A DNA stretch of 64,000 nucleotides from Sphingobium sp. 66-54 (lineage in GTDB: Bacteria > Pseudomonadota > Alphaproteobacteria > Sphingomonadales > Sphingomonadaceae): the NCBI GenBank assembly GCA_001899715.1, contig MKWI01000009.1:86176-150175 (forward strand). Reading direction: 5' to 3'. Every line of letters starts with the position of its first letter. Position 1 is the first letter of the stretch. Made by a program: the position numbers and the translations under genes. The notes beneath the pieces were generated by a model. That model had not been told where the DNA came from. It saw only the letters and a list, made by a program, of their open reading frames with translations, and did not search any database. Positions 27,286 through 37,948 of this stretch are shown here, piece after piece.

Positions 27286-27570
27286 CCATCGCCGGCATCA
27301 TGCTGGCGAAACGAAAGGGCGCGGGGATTATGGAGGATTTGGCCGGGCCATGCCAGCCGGGCCGGATCGGGACCGCGCCGGGCTCGGCGGAGAGGCTGTT
27401 CCGGCATCGGCAAGCCGCGCGTCCCACGAGCCGGATCGGGGGATATGGAACCCACGCCGGGTCGGCCTTTCTCGCTTGCACCCTCAACAGATCCTGAACC
27501 GGGGCAAAGGAACGCTTGTTTGGTCCTGATCGGCCAAAGGCGCACAGTGCGGCCGCAAGGAGATGTAAAA

Positions 27571-28209
<639 letters not shown>

Positions 28210-28217
28210 TCCCGCTT

Positions 28218-28248
28218 GCCGGACGGGCGGAAACCCCGCCCGTCCGGC
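28218..28248 (+). terminator. Perfect 13-bp hairpin after the peroxiredoxin gene
   Basis: The stem GCCGGACGGGCGG and its exact inverted complement are separated by five bases, nine bases after the stop codon. There is no T-run, so termination strength is uncertain. Confidence 0.6.
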
Positions 28249-28409
28249 GCGCATGGCGCAGCCGCCACGCCAGCATCCGTTATTCGGAACAACGGCGGCC
28301 CCTCCTCCTCCCGGCGCCAGCCCCAACCAGTGCTTCTCTCCCGGCGGTACAATCGCTAGGGTCCACCCCACCATGCCCTCGCGGTTTTGAAGGACCCCAG
28401 GAACAGCCC

Positions 28410-29633
28410 ATGGCGCGCGCGGATCGGTCGATCACAATCCTGCTCCTGTCCGGGCTGTTCGCGGCCGTCGCGGTCTTTTTCCTCACGCGCAGTTGGGAGG
28501 CGACCGCGATCAGCGCGCTCGCCGGGCTGTTCGCCGCCGCATTGCTCTACGATGCGATCGAGCGGCGCATCGCGCTTGCCATCACCCGGCCACCGCCCCC
28601 GGCGGCCGGCGGCGCCAGCAGCGATGAGCTGACGACCCTGCTGGAGGCGCTGCTTCACCCCTGCCTCATCGTCCATCGCGGCCGGGTCGAGCGCTGCAAC
28701 CGCGCCGCGCTCGACCTGCTCGGCAATCACATCACCGGGCAGGACGTGCGGCTGGCGCTGCGCCAGCCCGCCGCCATCGACCTGCTCGCCCAGCCCGGCG
28801 GCGCGCGCGAGCCGGCGCGCATCGCCATCGCCGGGCTCGGCATGGCGGAGCAGAGTTGGGATCTCGACATCCAGCCGCTGGAGGGGGGGCGCAACCTTGT
28901 CCTGCTCATCGACCAGAGCGGACGGCAGGCGACCGAGCAGATGCGCGTCGATTTCGTCGCCAACGCCAGCCATGAGCTGCGCACGCCGCTGGCCGGCATA
29001 TTGGGCTTCGTCGAGACGCTGCGCGATCCGCTCGCCGGCGGCGACCAGGCGACGCGCGAGCGCTTCCTCGCGATCATGGAGGGCGAGGCGAAGCGGATGC
29101 AGCGGCTGGTCGACGACCTCATGTCGCTCTCGCGCATCGAGGCGGACCGCTACCGCGCACCCGACCAGCCCGTCGCGGTAGCGGCGCTGGCCGAGGAGGT
29201 GGTCAGCGTGTTCCGCCAGAGCCAGAATGCGCAGGGGCGCGCCATCGTCATCCAGATCGAGCCGGACGTGTCGACCGTGCGCGGCGACCGGGCGCAACTC
29301 AGCCAACTCCTGCACAATCTCGTCAGCAACGCGCTCAAATATGGCGCGCCGGGCACCGAGATCACCGTCGCGGCCCGGCGAATCGACGACGGCATGACCG
29401 AGCTGTCCGTCACCGACCGGGGTGACGGCATCGCCCCCCAGCACCTCCCGCGCCTTACCGAGCGCTTCTATCGCGTCGATTCGAGCCGCAGCCGGGCGAT
29501 GGGCGGCACCGGCCTCGGCCTCGCCATCGTCAAGCACATCGTCCAGCGCCACGGCGGCACGCTGCATCTGGAGAGCAAGGTCGGCGAGGGTACGACGGTG
29601 CGCGTGGCGCTGCCGAATTTCGACGGCCGCTAA
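28410..29633 (+). CDS. phoR: Phosphate regulon sensor histidine kinase
   Basis: The protein has 407 residues. Two N-terminal membrane helices (about residues 8-47) anchor it, followed by a PAS-like segment around 75-165. Next come the dimerisation/phosphoacceptor motif NASHELRTP with H188, and the ATPase domain with N-box NLVSNALKYG near 310, DRGDGI and GGTGLGLAIV. The short periplasmic part is typical of PhoR, which senses phosphate through the Pst transporter and PhoU rather than directly. It phosphorylates PhoB, encoded at the end of the pst operon. No PHO box is seen immediately upstream. Confidence 0.93.
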   Translation: MARADRSITILLLSGLFAAVAVFFLTRSWEATAISALAGLFAAALLYDAIERRIALAITRPPPPAAGGASSDELTTLLEALLHPCLIVHRGRVERCNRAALDLLGNHITGQDVRLALRQPAAIDLLAQPGGAREPARIAIAGLGMAEQSWDLDIQPLEGGRNLVLLIDQSGRQATEQMRVDFVANASHELRTPLAGILGFVETLRDPLAGGDQATRERFLAIMEGEAKRMQRLVDDLMSLSRIEADRYRAPDQPVAVAALAEEVVSVFRQSQNAQGRAIVIQIEPDVSTVRGDRAQLSQLLHNLVSNALKYGAPGTEITVAARRIDDGMTELSVTDRGDGIAPQHLPRLTERFYRVDSSRSRAMGGTGLGLAIVKHIVQRHGGTLHLESKVGEGTTVRVALPNFDGR

Positions 29634-29662
29634 GGCGCGTCCGCTTCGGATTGAACCATGTT

Positions 29663-29686
29663 GTGCTTCTGCGAAAGCAGGAGCAC
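29663..29686. repeat. Half copy of palindromic repeat family A
   Basis: GTGCTTCTGCGAAAGCAGGAGCAC-like 24-base hairpin after phoR, in the gap before the pstS PHO box. Confidence 0.6.
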
Positions 29687-29756
29687 TCCCATTTCATGCG
29701 GCGAACGCGTTCACGCGACCGAGCGCGAACGCCCTTTTCGGCATCGACCGGAGGCA

Positions 29757-29789
29757 TTGTCACAAAAGCGAAACAGAAACGTCACATTG
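29757..29789 (+). promoter_or_regulatory. PHO box upstream of pstS
   Basis: Three 11-bp units: TTGTCAC AAAA, GCGAAAC AGAA and ACGTCAC ATTG. The outer units match the CTGTCAT-type consensus and the middle one is degenerate. It lies 63 bases before the pstS start and is oriented with it. Confidence 0.8.
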
Positions 29790-29852
29790 GGGCGATGCAC
29801 CGGCCCTACGGACGAGCCGGATCAGACGCATATCGCCTCAGGAGACATTTGC

Positions 29853-30899
29853 ATGCGTTACGCATTTTTCGCGGCGGCATCCCTGCTCGCCCTCGCCGGC
29901 TGCCAGAATCAGGCGGGCGGCGGCGCAGGCGCGGCGCGCGACCAGATCCGCGCGGTGGGCTCGTCCACCGTCTATCCCTTCGCGCAGGCCGCAGTGGAAC
30001 TGTTCACCCAGGCCAACCCCGGCATGAAGGCGCCGATCATCGAATCGACAGGCACCGGCGCGGGCATGAAGCTGTTCTGCGACGGTGTCGGCGCGCAGTA
30101 TCCGGATATCGCCAACGCCTCGCGCCGCATCAAGAAGAGCGAATTCGAAGCGTGCCAGAAGAACGGCGTCAAGGAGGTGATGGAGGTCCAGATCGGCGTG
30201 GACGGGCTCGCCTTCGCCGAATCGATCAAGGGCCCCGGCCTCCAGCTCACCACCAGACAGGTCTATGAGGCGCTCGCCGCCAACCCCTATGGCAAGGGGC
30301 CGAACAAGGCCAAAAGCTGGGCCGACGTCGACCCCTCGCTGCCCCGGATCGCCATCTCCGTCTTCGGTCCGCCGTCCACCTCCGGCACGCGCGATTCGCT
30401 CGCCGAGCTGGTGCTGACCAAGGGCTGCGAGAGCGATCCCGCGATGCAGGCACTCAAGGACAGCGACGAGGCGAAGCACAAGCAGCTCTGCACCCAGATC
30501 CGCGAGGATGGCGCCTATGTCGACGCGGGCGAGAACGACAATCTCATCGTCCAGAAGCTGACCACCAACCCCGATGCGATCGGCGTGTTCGGCTTCTCCT
30601 ATCTCGATGCCAACCGCGACAAGCTGAAGGACGTACCGCTCAACGGTGTCGAGGCGACCTACCAGACCGTGGCCGGCGGCACCTATCCCGGCGCGCGGCC
30701 GCTCTATATCTACGTCAAGAAGGCGCATCTCGCCGCCGTCCCCGGCCTCAAAGCCTATGTCGAGGCGTTCGCCGCCAACTGGGGGCCGGACGGGGCCCTC
30801 GCCCGGCGCGGCATGGTCACGGCGCCCGAGGACGTGCGCAAAACCAATGCCGATGCCGTCACCAACCTCACCGCGCTGACCGGCGACGGCCTCAAGTGA
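29853..30899 (+). CDS. pstS: Phosphate-binding protein of the Pst transporter
   Basis: This is a 348-residue periplasmic phosphate receptor, here a lipoprotein: the leader ends ALAGC with C17 as the lipidated residue. The mature fold carries the phosphate loops AVGSSTVYPF near residue 36 and STGTGAGMKLF near residue 67, plus PPSTSGTRDSL near 172, all expected phosphate contacts. Reading is open far upstream, but the lipoprotein leader and AGGAG eight bases before fix the start at 29853. It is the first gene of pstSCAB-phoU-phoB under the PHO box at 29757. Confidence 0.95.
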   Translation: MRYAFFAAASLLALAGCQNQAGGGAGAARDQIRAVGSSTVYPFAQAAVELFTQANPGMKAPIIESTGTGAGMKLFCDGVGAQYPDIANASRRIKKSEFEACQKNGVKEVMEVQIGVDGLAFAESIKGPGLQLTTRQVYEALAANPYGKGPNKAKSWADVDPSLPRIAISVFGPPSTSGTRDSLAELVLTKGCESDPAMQALKDSDEAKHKQLCTQIREDGAYVDAGENDNLIVQKLTTNPDAIGVFGFSYLDANRDKLKDVPLNGVEATYQTVAGGTYPGARPLYIYVKKAHLAAVPGLKAYVEAFAANWGPDGALARRGMVTAPEDVRKTNADAVTNLTALTGDGLK

Positions 30900-30933
30900 G
30901 CGACGCGGCGATGCCACAGCGGGAGCGCGGGCG

Positions 30934-32316
30934 ATGAGCGGCACGATGACCCTGTTCGTCGTCGTCGCGCTCGGGGCGATCGGCTGGATCGTCGCCCGCG
31001 CCCGCGCCACGCGGATGCAGGCCGAGGCGGGCCGGCTCGCGACCAACAGCCTGCCCTCGCAGCACGGCTGGTATGTCGCGCTGTGGACGGCGCTGCCGGC
31101 GCTGGTCTTCCTCGCCGTGTGGGCGAACGTGACGCCCGCGCTGGTGCTCGATTCTGTGCTGCAAGCCCCCGCCGCGCAGGCGCTACCGGCGGATGGCTTC
31201 ACCCGCAGCGCCATTCTCGGCGAGGCGCGCGCCATCGCCAGCGGCGCACAAGCCGCCGCGTTCAACCCGCAGTCCATGACGCTGGTCGAGCCGTTCCGCG
31301 ACGCCGCCCGGCATTATGGCGGCATGGGCGCGCTGCTCGCGGTGATCCTCGCCTTCGCCGGCGGCGCCTATGCGCTCTCGCGCGTGCGCCCCGCCTTCAC
31401 CGCGCGCCGCCGCATCGAAAAGCTGGTGATGTGGCTGCTGCTCGGCGCCTCGCTGATCGCCATCGTCACCACGGCGGGCATCGTCGGCTCGCTGCTGTTC
31501 GAATCCATGCGTTTCTTCTCGATGGTCAACCCGCTCGATTTCCTGACCGGCCTCAAATGGAGCCCGCAATCGGCCGCGATGGGCTACGGCAATGAGGATG
31601 CGTTCGGGGCCGTGCCGCTGTTCTGGGGCACCATCTTCATCGGCGCGATCATCGCCATGGTCGTCGCCATCCCGCTCGGGCTGATGAGCGCGGTCTATCT
31701 CACCCAATATGCCCGGCCGCAGGTCCGCAAATGGATGAAACCCACGCTGGAGGTGCTCGCCGGCGTGCCGACCGTGGTCTACGGCTATTTCGCCGCGCTC
31801 ACCGTCGCGCCCGCCCTGCGCTCCTTCGCGGCGGCCGTGGGCATCCCCGGCGCCTCGTCGGAAAGCGCGCTGGCCGCCGGCCTCGTCATGGGCGTGATGA
31901 TTATCCCCTTCGTCTCCTCCATGGCGGATGACAGCATCGCCGCGGTGCCGCAGGCCATGCGGGACGGCAGCCTCGCCATGGGCGCCACCACCAGCGAGAC
32001 GATCCGGCGCGTGCTGATCCCCGCCGCATTGCCCGGCGTCGTCGGTGGCGTGCTGCTTGCCGTCAGCCGCGCCATCGGCGAGACGATGATCGTGGTGATG
32101 GCGGCAGGCCTCGCCGCCAACCTCACCCTCAACCCCTTCGCCAGCGTGACCACCGTCACCACCCAGATGGTCCAGCTTTTGACCGGCGATCAGGAGTTCG
32201 ACAGCGCCAAGACGCTCGCCGCCTTCGCGCTCGGCCTCGTGCTGTTCGTGGTGACGCTGCTGCTCAACATCGTCGCCCTGCGCGTCGTGAAGAAATATCG
32301 GGAGGCCTACGAATGA
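30934..32316 (+). CDS. pstC: Phosphate ABC transporter permease PstC
   Basis: This is a 460-residue inner-membrane permease. An N-terminal extension with extra hydrophobic segments (about residues 1-170) precedes the six-helix ABC permease core. The conserved coupling loop AMRDGSLAMGATTSETIRRV lies near residue 345. The long N-terminus is usual for alphaproteobacterial PstC. Its stop codon overlaps the start of pstA (ATGA), indicating coupled translation. Confidence 0.94.
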   Translation: MSGTMTLFVVVALGAIGWIVARARATRMQAEAGRLATNSLPSQHGWYVALWTALPALVFLAVWANVTPALVLDSVLQAPAAQALPADGFTRSAILGEARAIASGAQAAAFNPQSMTLVEPFRDAARHYGGMGALLAVILAFAGGAYALSRVRPAFTARRRIEKLVMWLLLGASLIAIVTTAGIVGSLLFESMRFFSMVNPLDFLTGLKWSPQSAAMGYGNEDAFGAVPLFWGTIFIGAIIAMVVAIPLGLMSAVYLTQYARPQVRKWMKPTLEVLAGVPTVVYGYFAALTVAPALRSFAAAVGIPGASSESALAAGLVMGVMIIPFVSSMADDSIAAVPQAMRDGSLAMGATTSETIRRVLIPAALPGVVGGVLLAVSRAIGETMIVVMAAGLAANLTLNPFASVTTVTTQMVQLLTGDQEFDSAKTLAAFALGLVLFVVTLLLNIVALRVVKKYREAYE

Positions 32317-33623
32317 CCGGCCAAGCCGCCCTCACCCCGCACGGGGCCACGCCCGGCGCCGCGCCCGCGCCGCGTATCGCCGCGCCGACCGACTGGCGCG
32401 GGGAGGCCATGCGCCGCCGCATCGCCCGCCGTTACGCCGCCGAGCGCCGCTTCAGGCTGATGGGGCTGGCCGCCGTGCTGCTCTCCGCCGGTTTCCTCGC
32501 CTTCCTGCTCGTTACCATGGTCGGCAACGGCGCGCGCGGCTTCACGCGGACGCAGATCGCCCTGCCGATCGACTTCCAGCGCAGCGCGATCCTGATCGAC
32601 CCGGCGCTGCTCACCGGCGGCAATGCCGAGCAGGCGCTGGCGGGCGCCAACCTCCCCGCCGTCATCGACAAGGCAGCGGAGACCGCCTTCGGAGAGAACG
32701 GCGCCCGCATGATCTCGCCGGCCGCGCAGACGGCGGTGCGCAAGGCGATCATCGCCGATCCCGCGATCCTGACCGGCACCGCGACCATCACCGTCCCGGC
32801 GTCGGAGGGCATCGACGTCGCCGCCAAGGGCCAGGGCAGCGCGGCAAACGAGGCGGCGGTCGCGCGGCTCCAGCAGGCCGGCGCGCTCTCTACCGGCCTC
32901 AACCTGCGCTTCCTCACCGCCAGCGACGGCACGGACCCGACGCTGGTCGGCATCTGGGGTGCGCTCAAGGGCTCGCTGCTCACCATGGCGGTGACGCTGG
33001 CGCTGAGCTTCCCGGTGGGCGTGTTCGCCGCGCTCTATCTGGAGGAATATGCCCCGCGCAACCGCTGGACGGACCTGATCGAGGTGTCGATCAACAACCT
33101 CGCCGCCGTGCCGTCGATCATCTTCGGCCTGCTCGGCCTCGCCATCTTCCTCAACCTCATGCACCTGCCGCGCTCGGCGCCGCTGGTCGGCGGCATGACG
33201 CTGGCGCTGATGACCATGCCGGTCATCGTCATCGCCGGGCGCAACGCCATCAAGGCGGTGCCGCCCTCGATCCGCGACGCCGCGCTCGGCATCGGCGCCT
33301 CGCCCGTGCAGGTGGTGTTCCACCATGTCCTGCCGCTCGCCCTGCCCGGCATCCTCACCGGCACGATCATCGGCATGGCCCGCGCGCTCGGCGAGACGGC
33401 GCCGCTGCTGATGATCGGCATGCGCGCCTTCGTCGCCTCGCCGCCGCACGGCGTCATGGACCCGGCGAGCGTGCTGCCGGTGCAGATCTTCCTCTGGTCG
33501 GACGAGGTCGGGCACGGCTTCATCGAAAAGACCTCCGCGGCGATCATCGTGCTGCTGGCCTTCCTGCTGACGATGAACAGCATCGCCATCTACCTGCGCA
33601 ACAAGTTCGAAAAGAAGTGGTGA
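32313..33623 (+). CDS. pstA: Phosphate ABC transporter permease PstA
   Basis: This is a 436-residue inner-membrane permease pairing with PstC. The N-terminal ~200 residues form a DUF3333-type extension with one membrane helix and a soluble part. The permease core begins near residue 210, with the coupling loop IRDAALGIGASPVQV near 325. It starts within the pstC stop codon. pstB follows nine bases after its stop. Confidence 0.94.
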   Translation: MTGQAALTPHGATPGAAPAPRIAAPTDWRGEAMRRRIARRYAAERRFRLMGLAAVLLSAGFLAFLLVTMVGNGARGFTRTQIALPIDFQRSAILIDPALLTGGNAEQALAGANLPAVIDKAAETAFGENGARMISPAAQTAVRKAIIADPAILTGTATITVPASEGIDVAAKGQGSAANEAAVARLQQAGALSTGLNLRFLTASDGTDPTLVGIWGALKGSLLTMAVTLALSFPVGVFAALYLEEYAPRNRWTDLIEVSINNLAAVPSIIFGLLGLAIFLNLMHLPRSAPLVGGMTLALMTMPVIVIAGRNAIKAVPPSIRDAALGIGASPVQVVFHHVLPLALPGILTGTIIGMARALGETAPLLMIGMRAFVASPPHGVMDPASVLPVQIFLWSDEVGHGFIEKTSAAIIVLLAFLLTMNSIAIYLRNKFEKKW

Positions 33624-33632
33624 CGACACCCC

Positions 33633-34412
<780 letters not shown>

Positions 34413-34435
34413 GGCAGGACGACAGGAACCCGATC

Positions 34436-35137
34436 ATGCAGGAACATACCGTCAAGGCGTTCGACGACGAACTCAACGCCCTGCGCGCGACCATCGCCGA
34501 GATGGGCGGCCTGACCGAGACCGCCATCGACAACGCCATCAAGGCGCTCAGCACGCACAATCTGGCGCTGGCCCGCGAGGTGGTCGCCGGCGACGAGCGG
34601 ATCGACGAGCTGGATGCGCAGATCGAACGGCTGGTGGTGCAGACCATCGCGCTGCGCGCGCCGATGGCGCACGACCTGCGTGAGATCATCGCCGTGCTCA
34701 AGATTTCCGGCACGGTCGAGCGCATGGCCGATTACGCCAAGAACATCGCCAAGCGTGTGGAGACCGTCACCTCCTCGCCGATCCACCTGGAGCCCATCTC
34801 GCTGCTACCCGCCATGGCGCAGATCGTGCGCGAGATGGTCAAGGCCGCGCTCGACGCCTTCGCCGCGCGCGACGCCAAGGCAGCCCTCGCCGTGATCGAG
34901 CGCGACCGGGCAGTGGATGATTTCTACAACAGCATCTTCCGCACCATGGTCACCTTCATGATGGAAAATCAGAAGATGATCTCGGAGAGCGCGCATATCC
35001 TGTTCATCGCCAAGAATCTGGAGCGCATCGGCGACCATGCGACCAACATGGCCGAGATGATCCATTATGTCGTCACCGGCGCCAAGCCGCCCGAGCGGGA
35101 GAAGGGCACGATGATCGAAACCGGACTGGAGGACTGA
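34436..35137 (+). CDS. phoU: Phosphate signalling protein PhoU
   Basis: This is a 233-residue cytoplasmic protein of two three-helix PhoU repeats. Metal-binding E/DxxxD-type motifs occur in each half (VERMADYAKNIAKR near residue 95 and LERIGDHATNMAE near 197). It couples the Pst transporter to PhoR and keeps PhoB inactive when phosphate is ample. The ATG at 34436 with AGGAA is preferred over the longer open reading that overlaps pstB. phoB starts four bases after its stop. Confidence 0.94.
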   Translation: MQEHTVKAFDDELNALRATIAEMGGLTETAIDNAIKALSTHNLALAREVVAGDERIDELDAQIERLVVQTIALRAPMAHDLREIIAVLKISGTVERMADYAKNIAKRVETVTSSPIHLEPISLLPAMAQIVREMVKAALDAFAARDAKAALAVIERDRAVDDFYNSIFRTMVTFMMENQKMISESAHILFIAKNLERIGDHATNMAEMIHYVVTGAKPPEREKGTMIETGLED

Positions 35138-35141
35138 CCGT

Positions 35142-35837
35142 ATGGCTCGGGCACGCATGCTGCTGGTCGAGGACGATGCGGCGCTGGCCGAATTGCTGAC
35201 CTGGCATTTCCAGCGCGAGGATTTCGAGGTCGTCCCCACGCCGGACGGCGAGGAGGCCCTGATCCTCGCGCAGGAGCAGACGCCGGACATCGTGCTGCTC
35301 GACTGGATGGTGGAGAATCTCTCCGGCATCGAGGTCTGCCGCCGCCTGCGCCGCATGAACGAGACGGCCAACGTGCCGATCATCATGCTCACCGCGCGCG
35401 GCGAGGAGGAGGACCGGGTGCGGGGGCTGGAGACCGGCGCGGACGATTACGTGACCAAGCCCTTCTCCCCCCGCGAGCTGATCGCGCGCGTCAACGCCGT
35501 GCTGCGCCGCGTCCGGCCGGCGCTGGCCGGCGAGGTGCTGACCTTCGGCGATCTGGAGATGGACACGGTCGCCCACAAGGTGCGGCGCGGCGGCGAACTG
35601 ATCGCGCTCGGCCCCACCGAGTTCCGCCTGCTCCGCCACCTGCTGGAGCATCCCGGCTGGGTCTTCTCGCGCGAGCGGCTGCTGGACAGCGTCTGGGGGC
35701 AGGATAGCGACATCGAGCTACGCACGGTGGACGTCCACATCCGCCGGCTGCGCAAGGCGATCAACGCCGGCGGCCGCCCGGACATCATCCGCACCGTCCG
35801 CTCGGCCGGTTACTCGCTGGACGCCGACGCGGGGTAG
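35142..35837 (+). CDS. phoB: Phosphate regulon response regulator PhoB
   Basis: The protein has 231 residues. The receiver domain has the phosphoacceptor D54 in IVLLDWM, the acidic pair EDD near residue 8 and the conserved lysine in VTKPFSP. The C-terminal winged helix (from about residue 130) ends with RTVRSAGYSL, typical of OmpR/PhoB regulators. It would bind the PHO boxes found at 15511, 29757 and 37404. Last gene of the pst operon. Confidence 0.95.
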   Translation: MARARMLLVEDDAALAELLTWHFQREDFEVVPTPDGEEALILAQEQTPDIVLLDWMVENLSGIEVCRRLRRMNETANVPIIMLTARGEEEDRVRGLETGADDYVTKPFSPRELIARVNAVLRRVRPALAGEVLTFGDLEMDTVAHKVRRGGELIALGPTEFRLLRHLLEHPGWVFSRERLLDSVWGQDSDIELRTVDVHIRRLRKAINAGGRPDIIRTVRSAGYSLDADAG

Positions 35838-35896
35838 AAGGCGGAAGTCCCGCCAGCCCGGAGCGCTCCAGAACCTGCTCCCATTAGCACCACCTT

Positions 35897-35973
35897 GTGC
35901 TCCTGCGCAGGCAGGAGCCCAGGGCGGCGAGGAGCTGCGGCTGGGCCCTGGGCCCCTGCCTGCGCAGGAGCAC
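35897..35973. repeat. Palindromic intergenic repeat, family A, best-preserved copy
   Basis: A 77-bp near-perfect inverted repeat, GTGCTCCTGCGCAGGCAGG to CCTGCCTGCGCAGGAGCAC, between the converging phoB and porin genes. It could form a hairpin acting as a bidirectional terminator. Confidence 0.85.
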
Positions 35974-36019
35974 ATACGGTCCTAATCATCCGCGCCCCGC
36001 GCCTCTTCCCCCCGCCCGC

Positions 36020-37369
36020 TCAGAAATCATATTGCGCGCGTAGGCCGAACACGTCCGTCGCATAATCGCTGCGCCCTCCCGCCAGCACCGGCGTATCGCG
36101 CACCTGCACCCGCAGGTAATTGGCGAGGAACTTCACATGCTCCACCGGCACCCACACCAGCGAGGCGCCGAGCATGCGCTGGGTGCCGCCGACGATGCCG
36201 CTATCGGTGAGGTCCAGCCAGTCGTGGCGCAGGTTGATCTGCCACGCGCCCGCGCCGCCCTTGTCCAGCCCGCGCGTCGGCTTGATGCTGCCGAGCACGC
36301 CTTTCTTATAGGCTCGCCCGCTGCCGCCGGCAAAGACGTAGCCGATCTCGCCATAACCGCCGAAAAAGGTCGGCGCGGGCAGGCCGGGCCGCGCCACGCG
36401 CTGCCGGAAACCTTCCGCCGCTACGTGAACCGGCCCATGAATGGCGGCGAATTCCAGCCCGTAGCCGGTCTCCGCCGTCGCACTGAACGCGCCGGTATCG
36501 ACGAAGCGCACCTCGGTCGTCCGCGCGCCAGGCCGCGCCCGGTAGCGCAGCGTCGGGGTGAGGTCGTTCAGCTCGCGATGGTGTAGCGATCCGCCAATGT
36601 GGAGCTGCGTTCCGCCAAGCTTCGGCATATAGACCAGCCGCCCGTCGAGCGAGTAGCTGTTGGCGGAGCCGCCGTTGCCCAGCGTATCGAGATCGTCGGC
36701 GAACACGCCGGCGGTGACGAGCAGATCGCCCGCGCCATAGCTGGCTGAGAGGCCGAGGCGCCGCTCCATGCCGAACGCCTGCGTGAAGGTAGCGCGCTCC
36801 AGCAGGCTGGTATCGAGATCGCTGGTCACATCCTCCAGCGAGGTGATGCGGTGATGGCCGAGCGTCAGGGTGAGCGGGCCGCTGTCATAGGTCAGCCAGG
36901 CGTCGGTGAACTGCACGCTGCCGCTCGCCACATCGGCCTCCAGCCGGTAGCCGAACCCGCCGCCGAGCTTGCCTTCCACGCCCAGATAAGCGCGCCGCAC
37001 ATCGGTCGACCGGCCCAGCGTGGGCGCGGTCATCCCATCCGGGCGGGAGACGACGTTGGTGTCGATCTGCAAGCGCCCGCGCGGCTTGATCGTGACGCCG
37101 GACGCAGCCGGCTCCCGCGCAGGCATGGTGGGCGCCGCATCGGCGAGCCGGGGCGCAGCGGCGGCGCCGGACGCGGCCGCTCCCCCGGCCGCACCGGGCT
37201 CCTCCGCCGCCTCGACCGCGCCCAGCCGCGTCTCCAGCCGATCGAGATCCGCACGCATGCGCGCAATCTCGGCACGCAGCGCGGCGGCGTCCTCACCGGG
37301 CGCGGCGGAAACCTGCCCCGGCGCGAGCAGCACGGCGGCAAACAGCGGGAACACGATGGGGGATCGCAA
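36020..37369 (-). CDS. Phosphate-selective porin, OprP/OprO family
   Basis: This is an outer-membrane protein of 449 residues. The signal peptide ends near VSAAPG (residue 23). A coiled-coil segment follows (AALRAEIARMRADLDRLETR), as in trimeric OprP-type porins, then an alanine-rich linker and a beta-barrel from about residue 95 to a C-terminal phenylalanine (LRAQYDF). The start is TTG 37369 with GGAG eight bases upstream; no ATG is available before the signal peptide. The PHO box upstream makes it a member of the Pho regulon, supplying phosphate or polyphosphate to PstS. Confidence 0.88.
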   Translation of the reverse strand: MRSPIVFPLFAAVLLAPGQVSAAPGEDAAALRAEIARMRADLDRLETRLGAVEAAEEPGAAGGAAASGAAAAPRLADAAPTMPAREPAASGVTIKPRGRLQIDTNVVSRPDGMTAPTLGRSTDVRRAYLGVEGKLGGGFGYRLEADVASGSVQFTDAWLTYDSGPLTLTLGHHRITSLEDVTSDLDTSLLERATFTQAFGMERRLGLSASYGAGDLLVTAGVFADDLDTLGNGGSANSYSLDGRLVYMPKLGGTQLHIGGSLHHRELNDLTPTLRYRARPGARTTEVRFVDTGAFSATAETGYGLEFAAIHGPVHVAAEGFRQRVARPGLPAPTFFGGYGEIGYVFAGGSGRAYKKGVLGSIKPTRGLDKGGAGAWQINLRHDWLDLTDSGIVGGTQRMLGASLVWVPVEHVKFLANYLRVQVRDTPVLAGGRSDYATDVFGLRAQYDF

Positions 37370-37403
37370 GCAGAAGGCTCCAGTCGTCCGGTGGCGAGGC
37401 CGC

Positions 37404-37436
37404 GCCTATGACAATCATGTTACAGATTTGAGACAC
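37404..37436 (-). promoter_or_regulatory. PHO box upstream of the OprP-like porin
   Basis: On the minus strand: GTGTCTC AAAT, CTGTAAC ATGA, TTGTCAT AGGC. These are three 11-bp units, the last two close to consensus, 35 bases before the porin start. Confidence 0.78.
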
Positions 37437-37594
37437 TATTTGTTGCGGATTCATGACATGCGCCGCGCCGGACCGCATGCCGGCGGCTGCCGGCACGATG
37501 CGACCGTTTCATGGCGATATCCGGCCCCGCCCGTCCCGATGCGACCGGCGGCCCCATGGCGCGGCCCAGGCATCGGCCGCGGCCCGCCGCCGCC

Positions 37595-37948
37595 TCACTC
37601 GCGCCCGTCGATCAGCTTCAGCAGCCGTCGCTCGACCGGCGCCAGCACGCCGGCCAGCTCCTGCCCGCGCCGCAGCACCGCGCCGGTCTCGCCGATCAGC
37701 GCCCACATGCCCTGACGGTGGCGCAGCAGCGGCCGTTTCTCGATGCGCACCTCCGGCCGCTCGGCCGAGCGGCGGAAGGCGGAGAAGATCGCCACGTCGC
37801 GCGTGAGGTCGATCGCATAATCCCGCCAGTGGCCGGCGGACACCATGCGGCCGTAAAGGTCCATGATGCGCGAGAGTTCGCCCCGGTCGAAGGCGGTCTG
37901 CGTGGGTGCCGCCGCGCCGGGCCGTGGGAACGGCGTGACGTTGCTCAT
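37595..37948 (-). CDS. DUF2794 domain protein
   Basis: This is a 117-residue cytoplasmic protein. It begins MSNVTPFPRP, with FDRGELSRIMDLYGRMVSAG near residue 22 and the pattern AIFSAFRRSAERPEVRIEKR near 55, which match DUF2794, an alphaproteobacterial family of unknown function. Its ATG shares one base with the cysE stop codon, so it is co-translated with cysE. Confidence 0.85.
   Translation of the reverse strand: MSNVTPFPRPGAAAPTQTAFDRGELSRIMDLYGRMVSAGHWRDYAIDLTRDVAIFSAFRRSAERPEVRIEKRPLLRHRQGMWALIGETGAVLRRGQELAGVLAPVERRLLKLIDGRE

Noticed and set aside
28250..28409. PHO box before phoR
   Set aside because: I searched this gap for TGTCA-type repeats and found none.
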